From an uncultured Peptococcaceae bacterium (lineage in GTDB: Bacteria > Bacillota > Peptococcia > Peptococcales > Peptococcaceae): a DNA stretch of 5,681 nt. The first letter of the stretch is position 1. Every line of letters starts with the position of its first letter. Under the pieces are notes generated by a model. That model saw nothing but the letters and a program-made list of their open reading frames with translations. It had not been told where the DNA came from and did not search any database. A program made the position numbers and the translations under genes. The DNA lies in contig USPE01000132.1 in assembly GCA_900556545.1 (NCBI GenBank), forward strand, positions 1 through 5,681, in the 5' to 3' direction. Shown here one piece after another: positions 1 through 4,994 of the stretch.

Positions 1-128
1 TTGGCGACACAGTATCCAGAGGGCAGCAGATCGGCCGCTCCGGTAATACCGGTAATAGTACTGGTCCTCATTTGCACTTTGAAGTAATCGTAAATGGCAG
101 TACCAAAAATCCTGTAAATTATTTTTAA
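1..128 (+). CDS. M23-family peptidase (LytM-type), C-terminal end only
   Basis: This is the 3' end of a gene that begins before the window. The reading frame starts at base 3 and gives 41 residues before TAA at 126-128. The local sequence has a biotinyl/lipoyl-like turn (GDTVSRGQQIG), then GRSGNTGNSTGPHLHFEV, the classic end of the M23 (LytM, lysostaphin-like) zinc endopeptidase domain. The HLH at local residues 23-25 (bases 69-77) supplies the HxH motif with a catalytic and a zinc-binding histidine. The protein ends NPVNYF, typical for this family. Such enzymes cut peptide cross-links in peptidoglycan or, when degenerate, activate other hydrolases outside the cell. The N-terminal part, including the first zinc ligands and any signal peptide or coiled coil, is not in the window, so an active enzyme cannot be told from an EnvC/NlpD-like activator. 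A strong hairpin terminator follows 36 nt downstream. Confidence 0.9.
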   Translation, partial: GDTVSRGQQIGRSGNTGNSTGPHLHFEVIVNGSTKNPVNYF

Positions 129-164
129 AGCTTTATAATTGCAATCAAATCTAAATAGAAATTT

Positions 165-196
165 AAATGCACAGGAATTGCTCCTGTGCATTTTTT
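165..196 (+). terminator. Rho-independent terminator after the M23 peptidase gene
   Basis: ATGCACAGGA (167-176) pairs perfectly with TCCTGTGCAT (182-191) around a five-base loop. Two more A-T pairs are possible at the base, and a run of six T follows (191-196). It lies 36 nt after the peptidase stop and separates that gene from trxB. Confidence 0.88.
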
Positions 197-206
197 ATGC
201 TATGAT
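178..206 (+). promoter_or_regulatory. Candidate sigma-A promoter for trxB with extended -10
   Basis: TATGAT at 201-206 is preceded by TG-C (198-200), giving a TGnTATAAT-type extended -10. TTGCTC at 178-183 lies at the ideal 17-nt spacing and matches the first three bases of TTGACA. The -35 sits inside the loop and 3' arm of the upstream terminator. The predicted start near 213 would give a leader of about 60 nt before trxB. A second TATGAT at 222-227 has no good -35. The call rests on motif matching only. Confidence 0.5.
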
Positions 207-275
207 ACTGTAAAATAGTAGTATGATTTTATATTACTTTTCAACTTATCCGCTTCATGAAGGAGGTTTCTTTTT

Positions 276-1181
276 ATGTATGAGGTATTAATTATCGGCG
301 CTGGCCCTGCTGGTATGACAGCCATTTATGCTGCGCGCGCCGGTTATAAAACAGCCATTTTGGAACATGGGGTTCCGGGCGGGCAGGCAGCTACCACAGA
401 TATGATCGAAAATTACCCTGGGTTTCCAGAGGGCATTTCCGGACCAGAACTGATGATGAAATTTTTTGAACAGACACAAACCTTTGGCGTAGAGTTAATC
501 TATGAACAGGTGCAATCACTGGAACTAACCGGCGATATCAAACGGGTTATCACAGACAAACAGACCATTGAAGCCAAAACAGTTGTAATTGCATCCGGCG
601 CCAAACCCAGAACCTTAGGGGTAGCCAACGAAGGCCGCCTGCGGGGCCGCGGTGTATCCTACTGCGCTACCTGCGACGGATTCTTCTTTAAAGATCAGCC
701 GGTTGCTGTTGTGGGCGGCGGTGACACTGCCGTGGAAGAAGCTATGTATTTGACAAAGATGTGCTCCAGCGTTACGCTGATTCACCGTCGTGATGAACTG
801 CGTGCTAACAAATTAGCGCAAAGCCGCGCATTGGCTAACGAAAAGCTGCACATTTTGTATGATACTGTTGTGGATGAAATTGTGGGCGACGAAAAAGTAA
901 CCCAGCTTAAATTGCGCAACAAAAAAACTGATGAAACCAGCCAGCTGGATATCAACGGTGTATTTATCTTCGTTGGTTATCTGCCTAACGATGCGTTTTT
1001 ACCGCCAGAATTGGAAGTCAACCAACAGGGATATATCATTACCGACGAAGAAATGGCTACCAATATTCCAGGGGTATTTGCAGTGGGCGATGTACGCCAG
1101 AAAAAACTGCGTCAGGTTACTACAGCTGTCGGTGACGGCGGCGCAGTGATGCACGCAATTGAAGAATATCTCAGAGATTAG
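276..1181 (+). CDS. trxB: Thioredoxin reductase (NADPH), TrxB
   Basis: This cytoplasmic FAD enzyme passes electrons from NADPH through a redox-active disulfide to thioredoxin. The 301 residues match the usual length of about 300-320 for bacterial low-molecular-weight TrxR. In order there are GAGPAG (8-13, FAD ADP-binding), GGQ (35-37), the active-site CATC (130-133) within SYCATCDGFF, GGGDTAVEEA (147-156, NADPH Rossmann loop), HRRDELRA (170-177) whose arginines are the usual NADPH 2'-phosphate contacts, and GVFAVGDVR (266-274, FAD). The HRRxxxR motif argues for NADPH and against the ferredoxin-linked or flavin-only TrxR-like proteins. The start is supported by AAGGAGG at 260-266, nine bases before ATG. 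No thioredoxin gene is adjacent. A tiny membrane-protein gene follows after 18 nt, probably on the same mRNA. Confusion with AhpF is unlikely because no N-terminal thioredoxin-fold extension is present. Confidence 0.96.
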   Translation: MYEVLIIGAGPAGMTAIYAARAGYKTAILEHGVPGGQAATTDMIENYPGFPEGISGPELMMKFFEQTQTFGVELIYEQVQSLELTGDIKRVITDKQTIEAKTVVIASGAKPRTLGVANEGRLRGRGVSYCATCDGFFFKDQPVAVVGGGDTAVEEAMYLTKMCSSVTLIHRRDELRANKLAQSRALANEKLHILYDTVVDEIVGDEKVTQLKLRNKKTDETSQLDINGVFIFVGYLPNDAFLPPELEVNQQGYIITDEEMATNIPGVFAVGDVRQKKLRQVTTAVGDGGAVMHAIEEYLRD

Positions 1182-1199
1182 CGACAGGAGGACTTCCTA

Positions 1200-1325
1200 A
1201 TGTACATGAATAAGAAAAATCAGTCCAAATGGCAGAAAATTTTTCTAATCATTCTGGTGATTATGCTTTCTGTCGGTTTGCTGCTGCCATCCTTCCTATC
1301 TCTGTTCTCCTACGGTATCTATTAA
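1200..1325 (+). CDS. Small single-pass membrane protein (41 aa), unknown function
   Basis: I do not recognise a named family with certainty. The gene encodes 41 residues. The N-terminus is short and basic (MYMNKKNQSKWQK, five Lys), followed by an uninterrupted hydrophobic stretch at about residues 14-36 (IFLIILVIMLSVGLLLPSFL...) and a short tail ending SYGIY. This predicts one transmembrane helix with the positive end inside the cytoplasm. The start at 1200 is favoured over the ATG at 1206 because AGGAGG at 1186-1191 sits eight bases upstream of 1200. It begins 18 nt after the trxB stop and is followed by a hairpin terminator, so it should be the last gene of a trxB transcript. The good ribosome binding site, clean hydrophobic segment and operon position support a real gene. 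A functional tie to TrxB is only inference. Confidence 0.75.
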   Translation: MYMNKKNQSKWQKIFLIILVIMLSVGLLLPSFLSLFSYGIY

Positions 1326-1338
1326 ACGTTAGCAATTT

Positions 1339-1391
1339 AAGAAGGCGATGCCAGCAGAATTTCATCTGTGTGACATCGCCTTCTTTTTTAT
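1339..1391 (+). terminator. Terminator closing the trxB transcript; possibly bidirectional
   Basis: AAGAAGGCGATG (1339-1350) pairs over 12 perfect bases with CATCGCCTTCTT (1374-1385). The 23-nt loop may itself pair weakly (CAGA/TCTG). On + the stem runs into a T-rich tail (1384-1389), a good intrinsic terminator. It lies in the convergent gap and may also stop the minus-strand lipid operon, but on that strand the tail (TTCTTAAATT) is weaker. The remainder of the gap (1392-1447) shows no recognisable feature. Confidence 0.85.
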
Positions 1392-1447
1392 TGAATAAAT
1401 CCACCGCGGGCACAGTTGGGTTGGGCTTGCTTAACAAAACAAACGGC

Positions 1448-2389
1448 CTATTCTCCGCTGTCTCCGTTAACTACCGCCACCTTTTCGTCCTCTTTGCCTG
1501 CCGGCACTATAATTTCATAGGCTTTATGCGCTACCTTAATGCGCACATCCCGCAAGTTACCGCCAAATTCGCCATCCAGCGTCCAGGAAATTTCTTCCTC
1601 AGAAAAAATCCGCAGCTCACTGGCATGGAATGTATACAGACACTCGTTATTAAAATCATTTAACAGCAAGGCTCCTATTGCGCTCTGCAGTTCTACCGGA
1701 TTGCGCGGTTTTTTTACCAGCAGCACTTCCAACAAACCATCATTCATAGAAACATTGGCTCTGGCATTCATTTTAAAACCGCCTACCGAAATCGAATTGG
1801 ATATCATGCCAAAAATGAATTCTCCATGAATCTGTTCACCGTTATGCTCTACTGTCAGCTGGTATGTTTTAATTTCAGCCAGATGCCGAATCCCTTCCAA
1901 AATATACGCCGCTCTTCCCAGCGCATTTTTAAACTGCTGCGGTGTAGAATAGCTCACCTCGGTAAAAGCGCCAAAAGCTGCTACATAAACAAAATGCCGA
2001 TCATCGAACAAACCCACATCACAAGGAAATGCACGGCCATTTACAATGGCATCTGCCGCCTGCTGGGCATTACGCGGTATTCCCAGGCTAACAGCAAAAT
2101 CATTGGTAGTGCCTGCGGGAATATAGCCCAGCCACGGCCGGTGTCCATCGCTCTTTAACAGCCCGCCCACCGTTTCATTTAATGTACCGTCACCGCCGGC
2201 GCATACCACCAGATCATACTGACTGGCTTCATCTTTTAATACATCTGTAATTTCTCCTGAATATTGGGTAGTACGAACAATCACTTTCCAATCTGCTTTT
2301 ACAAACTGATCGATAATATCCAGCAGATTATTTTTTATTTCAGCTTTTCCTGCTTTTGGATTTACCAAAAAAAGTAACGACCTCTGCAT
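1448..2389 (-). CDS. Diacylglycerol/lipid kinase-family protein (DgkB/YegS/BmrU type)
   Basis: This is a soluble, membrane-associating lipid kinase with a DAGK catalytic domain. It probably transfers the ATP phosphate to diacylglycerol or a related lipid. At 313 residues it has the usual family length of about 290-330. Visible motifs are LFLVNPKAGK near the N-terminus (6-15), the nucleotide-binding GGDGTLNE (65-72), and PAGTTNDFA (91-99). The C-terminal beta-sandwich domain carries GGF (203-205), DGLLEVLLV (217-225) and LDGE (271-274), the acidic motif where the family places its catalytic acid. The core motifs look intact. The start is ATG at 2389, served by AAGGGGG at 2397-2403, which overlaps the stop of the upstream patatin gene. 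The 12-nt gap makes the two genes an operon. The exact lipid (diacylglycerol, undecaprenol-like or sphingoid) cannot be read from sequence. Confidence 0.9.
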   Translation of the reverse strand: MQRSLLFLVNPKAGKAEIKNNLLDIIDQFVKADWKVIVRTTQYSGEITDVLKDEASQYDLVVCAGGDGTLNETVGGLLKSDGHRPWLGYIPAGTTNDFAVSLGIPRNAQQAADAIVNGRAFPCDVGLFDDRHFVYVAAFGAFTEVSYSTPQQFKNALGRAAYILEGIRHLAEIKTYQLTVEHNGEQIHGEFIFGMISNSISVGGFKMNARANVSMNDGLLEVLLVKKPRNPVELQSAIGALLLNDFNNECLYTFHASELRIFSEEEISWTLDGEFGGNLRDVRIKVAHKAYEIIVPAGKEDEKVAVVNGDSGE

Positions 2390-2396
2390 AAAGTTG

Positions 2397-2403
2397 CCCC
2401 CTT
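2397..2403 (-). promoter_or_regulatory. Ribosome binding site overlapping the upstream stop codon
   Basis: On the minus strand the patatin gene stop TAA (2402-2404) runs straight into GGGGG, giving TAAGGGGG. This is the only Shine-Dalgarno-like stretch before the kinase ATG, seven bases away. The overlap suggests translational coupling, with ribosomes ending the phospholipase gene and restarting on the kinase gene. Confidence 0.65.
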
Positions 2404-3241
2404 AAAATAATGCAGCAATCTCATCCATACGCTGTTGCGCCAGATTATATCCATATTGATAACAGCGTTCTATTTTGCTCAAATCTTTCTCAAAACTATC
2501 AATAACACCTGCACCCTCCGGACGCAGCAATACGGCTTTATTCTGCCGTTCCAACTGCTCACAGAACCGCACAGTCTCATTATAATGAATATGCCGTGTC
2601 AGCAACGGCTCCACCAGTTTAGGGTATTTATTTTTTAAAATACGCGCCGCTGCCCGGTTACTTTTGCTCAGCGTCTTTTCATAAGATGCCGGTCTTGTTA
2701 AAACAATTAGCACTTTCTCGTTGCCGTCAGCCAACGCCTTACGCACCGGAATGGGGTCACAAATCCCTCCGTCAAAGTATTCCTGCCCATCCAGATAAAT
2801 GGGCGGAAAAACCAAAGGAATGGCACAGGTAGCTTTCACCATAGTGTTGGCTTTGTCCAACTTAGTACCGTCCAAATATTCTGCTTGGCCAGTGCGGCCA
2901 TTGGTAACGCCAACCAGATATGTACCATTATACTGATGAAAGGTGTCCCAGTCAAAGGGAATCAACCGATTTGGAATTTCTTCAAAAGCAAACTGCAATC
3001 CAAACAGACTGCGGCATTTCAAAAAATTCCTTACACCCACATAACGTTTATCGTGCCGATATTGTTTCAAAATTTCCAAATTGCGGCCACTCTGGCGGGA
3101 TACATAGGAAAATCCATCTGTAATCCCTGCTGATACACCGATACAGTAAGGAAACATGATATTATGCTCCAGCATAGCATCCATTACACCTGCACTAAAA
3201 ATCGGGCGAAAGGTTCCTCCTTCTAAAACCAGTCCCGGCAT
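2402..3241 (-). CDS. Patatin-like phospholipase (YjjU-type Ser-Asp hydrolase)
   Basis: This is a lipid acyl hydrolase of the patatin family, which uses a Ser-Asp dyad. From the ATG at 3241 it has 279 residues. The oxyanion region is LEGGTFRP (6-13), a variant of GGxxR. The nucleophile elbow is GVSAG (35-39) with Ser37. The dyad aspartate is in YFDGG (Asp157) followed by DPIPVRKAL, so the active site looks intact. The C-terminal half resembles the YjjU-like group. No signal peptide or membrane helix is evident, so it is probably cytoplasmic or membrane-peripheral. An in-frame TTG at 3277 would add 12 residues but has no ribosome binding site, and ATG 3250 touches AGGGAG with no spacer. ATG 3241 lies nine bases from AGGGAG and places the conserved GLVLEGG motif at the N-terminus as in relatives. 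It is first gene of an operon with the lipid kinase. The natural substrate is unknown. Confidence 0.88.
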   Translation of the reverse strand: MPGLVLEGGTFRPIFSAGVMDAMLEHNIMFPYCIGVSAGITDGFSYVSRQSGRNLEILKQYRHDKRYVGVRNFLKCRSLFGLQFAFEEIPNRLIPFDWDTFHQYNGTYLVGVTNGRTGQAEYLDGTKLDKANTMVKATCAIPLVFPPIYLDGQEYFDGGICDPIPVRKALADGNEKVLIVLTRPASYEKTLSKSNRAAARILKNKYPKLVEPLLTRHIHYNETVRFCEQLERQNKAVLLRPEGAGVIDSFEKDLSKIERCYQYGYNLAQQRMDEIAALF

Positions 3242-3250
3242 ACATTCCAT

Positions 3251-3256
3251 CTCCCT
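3251..3256 (-). promoter_or_regulatory. Ribosome binding site that sets the patatin start
   Basis: AGGGAG on the minus strand lies nine bases before ATG at 3241. It overlaps the spacer expected for the alternative ATG at 3250 and is far downstream of the in-frame TTG at 3277. This is the reason for annotating the shorter protein. Confidence 0.6.
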
Positions 3257-3314
3257 GTTGGTTAACACTGATACCAAAAGATATCACATGCTTATATTTA
3301 CTTTGTTCTATAAC

Positions 3315-3342
3315 ATTATATTATTCCGCTCCCACAAGTAAA
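3315..3342 (-). promoter_or_regulatory. Candidate promoter of the phospholipase/lipid kinase operon
   Basis: On the minus strand a perfect TATAAT (3315-3320) has TTTACT (3337-3342, four of six matches to TTGACA) 16 nt upstream. The predicted start near 3308 gives a leader of about 65 nt before the ATG at 3241. No operator-like inverted repeat is obvious beside it. Confidence 0.6.
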
Positions 3343-3404
3343 AGCCCTGCCTGGAGATGTGCTTTGTGCAAAAAGCATAAAAAGTTGTTAAATTATTTCA
3401 GCCA

Positions 3405-3437
3405 TTGCTTTCTTTTTCCTGATATATATGATATACT
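3405..3437 (+). promoter_or_regulatory. Candidate promoter for the cytidylate kinase-like gene
   Basis: Two overlapping readings exist. TTGCTT (3405-3410) pairs with TATGAT (3427-3432) at 16-nt spacing. Alternatively TATACT (3432-3437) is preceded by TGA (3429-3431), an extended -10. Either would start transcription near 3440-3444 and leave a leader of about 70 nt. That leader is very AT-rich and holds a weak hairpin (AGGAAAA 3446-3452 with TTTTCCT 3464-3470). Confidence 0.5.
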
Positions 3438-3510
3438 TATAGCAAAGGAAAAGATATTTTTATTTTTCCTAAAAATAACAAAATAAATTTACGCATCAGG
3501 AGGAGTTTTT

Positions 3511-4119
3511 ATGGCTAACATCGTTATTACAATTGGTCGAGAATACGGCAGTGGCGGACGAGAAATTGGTGAAAAACTGGCAAAAGAATTAGGTTTCACC
3601 TTTTATGACAAAGAGTTGTTACGCATTGTCGCAGAAAAGAGTGGTATTCAAGAGCAGGTACTGAAGAAAGCCGACGAAGCTGCCTCTAATCCACTGTTTG
3701 CACCATATTATCCACCATCTATTGATCCAGGTTCATTGAATGACCGTGTTTTCAAAATGCAGTCTGACCTCATTAAAGAAAAAGCTGCAACCGAAAACTG
3801 CGTTATCGTTGGACGTTGCGCCAACTATGTGCTGGAAAACCATGATAACTGCGTTCGTGTATTTATTTATGCAGACATGGAAAAACGTATCAACCGTATT
3901 ATGTCCCGACATGGTTTGGTAGATCGTGATGTGGCAATAAAATTAATCAAGAAAACCGATAAACATCGTCGCAGTTATTATCAATTCTATTCCGAAATGA
4001 AATGGGGCCGCCCAGAAGGTCAGGATTTGCTGATTAACAGTGGTTTATTAGGAATCGATGGTACTGTTGCCTTGTTAAAAGACTTGGTAGAAAAAAAATT
4101 AGCAGAACAATCTAAATAA
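3511..4119 (+). CDS. Cytidylate kinase-like P-loop protein (AAA_26 family)
   Basis: This 202-residue P-loop protein belongs to the 'cytidylate kinase-like' group, a relative of CMP kinase whose true substrate is generally not established. The N-terminus has IGREYGSGGREIG (8-20), the family's modified Walker A loop, then LGFTFYDKELL (27-37), as in CMP kinases. VIVGRCANYVL (98-108) and VFIYADMEKRINRI (117-130) are family landmarks. DKHRRSYY (150-157) supplies the LID-region basic residues, and DLLINSGLLGIDG (172-184) is the usual C-terminal motif. Its length and order match the family, and it is distinct from housekeeping Cmk, which has a GPxGxGKS-type loop. The start is fixed by AGGAGGAG at 3498-3505. 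The gene appears monocistronic, with its own promoter candidate and a very strong terminator. A role in nucleotide phosphorylation is family-based inference. Confidence 0.88.
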   Translation: MANIVITIGREYGSGGREIGEKLAKELGFTFYDKELLRIVAEKSGIQEQVLKKADEAASNPLFAPYYPPSIDPGSLNDRVFKMQSDLIKEKAATENCVIVGRCANYVLENHDNCVRVFIYADMEKRINRIMSRHGLVDRDVAIKLIKKTDKHRRSYYQFYSEMKWGRPEGQDLLINSGLLGIDGTVALLKDLVEKKLAEQSK

Positions 4120-4153
4120 TTATACTATACTTAAAATCATTGCAGTAATTTTG

Positions 4154-4208
4154 AAAAAACGACGCTTTCCGGTAGTTGCATCAACTCGGAAAGCGTCGTT
4201 TTATATTA
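4154..4208. terminator. Strong bidirectional terminator between convergent genes
   Basis: AAAACGACGCTTTCCG (4156-4171) is the exact reverse complement of 4187-4202, a 16-bp arm. After a two-base bulge (4172-4173) the stem continues with AGTTG (4174-4178) and CAACT (4182-4186) around a CAT triloop. On + the stem ends in TTTT and an AT-rich tail. On the minus strand it ends in TTTTTTCAAAATT. It can therefore serve both the kinase-like gene (stop at 4119) and the sirtuin/pentapeptide operon (stop at 4300). The 91 nt between it and 4300 show nothing else I can support. Confidence 0.92.
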
Positions 4209-4299
4209 TCCTTCTTTTTTACAAATTAAGTGCCCCTGCCAACATGCAGCACTCCGCCGATCGTATTACACTGTCACCCAACATGTATATACAAACCAG

Positions 4300-4992
4300 T
4301 TATTGAATTGTTATTCCCAACAACTTGGCCAGTTCCAACGCCTGAAAACGATTTACTGTCAAACCCTTCAATTCCGCATAATCATCGGATAACAAAATCC
4401 CATCTATCTGACAAGTAGAAAAATCCAGTTGCTTTAACATCGTGCGAAAAAAGTCGGCTCGAGTTAAATCACACTCTAACCACTGACATTGCTTGTGTTT
4501 GCAACTGGAGATGCTGGCCTCCTGCAAACCGCATTGCTGAAACTGTACTGACTCCATCAATGTACCGGTAAAATTAACATAGCGCATCTGACAATGCTCA
4601 AACAGCAAATGATGCAGACTGCACTCCGCCCACAGCATACCAGGGCCTTTTACATCCTGCAAAGTACAGCAATCCCAATAGCTGTCACTGAACACACAGT
4701 TGGACAAATCGCAGTTGCGAAATATCGTTTCCCGAAAACCAGCCCTACCAAACTGACAAGCAGAAAATCGACAATTTTCAAATATCACATTGCGAAAAGT
4801 AACCCTGCTGCAATTCACATCCATCAGTGTGAGCCCCCGCACCCAATATCCATCTATGCTGCTTTCTTCATAAATAGCTGTTTCCAACAAATTCAAAAAC
4901 AGCTCTGCATCGGTTACAATCTGCAATTGCTCCTGCAACAGGTGGGGCTGACGCAACATCTGTTTTCTTTTTTCAGCTTTTTGTACTGCCAT
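4300..4992 (-). CDS. Pentapeptide-repeat protein with a cysteine ladder
   Basis: The 230-residue protein has a charged N-terminal region (1-43), then an uninterrupted pentapeptide array from about 44 to 203, and a C-terminal helix-like tail (AELKGLTVNRFQALELAKLLGI, described by positions 206-227). The array should fold as a right-handed quadrilateral beta-helix of about eight coils. The centre residue (i) falls at every position equal to 1 modulo 5 (F66, F71, F76, F81, F86, F91, L96, F101 and onward). Cysteine sits at i-2 in 12 of those repeats. No signal peptide or transmembrane segment is seen, so it is probably cytoplasmic. The start is fixed by AAAGGAGG (5002-5009), and the gene begins 2 nt after the sirtuin stop, implying coupled translation. 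Some relatives (Qnr, MfpA) mimic DNA and bind gyrase, but most have no known function and nothing here points to gyrase. Confidence 0.9.
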   Translation of the reverse strand: MAVQKAEKRKQMLRQPHLLQEQLQIVTDAELFLNLLETAIYEESSIDGYWVRGLTLMDVNCSRVTFRNVIFENCRFSACQFGRAGFRETIFRNCDLSNCVFSDSYWDCCTLQDVKGPGMLWAECSLHHLLFEHCQMRYVNFTGTLMESVQFQQCGLQEASISSCKHKQCQWLECDLTRADFFRTMLKQLDFSTCQIDGILLSDDYAELKGLTVNRFQALELAKLLGITIQ

Positions 4993-4994
4993 GA

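Noticed and set aside
1229..1663. Plus-strand open frame of 144 codons across the convergent gap
   Set aside because: It runs through the small membrane gene, the terminator hairpin and the antisense of the lipid kinase. Its translation shows no recognisable domain and it has no ribosome binding site.
3242..3277. Longer patatin protein from TTG at 3277
   Set aside because: There is no Shine-Dalgarno sequence before the TTG, and the extra 12 residues precede the conserved N-terminal motif. ATG 3241 has a well-placed AGGGAG.
3355..3377. Small hairpin TGCTTT/AAAGCA in the divergent gap as a terminator or operator
   Set aside because: Only six pairs, with no T-run in a useful position and no second copy near either promoter. 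It is too weak to annotate.
4219..4299. 26 further open codons in frame after the pentapeptide gene stop
   Set aside because: A run of this length after a stop is easily chance. It has no ribosome binding site of its own, and the pentapeptide protein already ends with the usual C-terminal motif.
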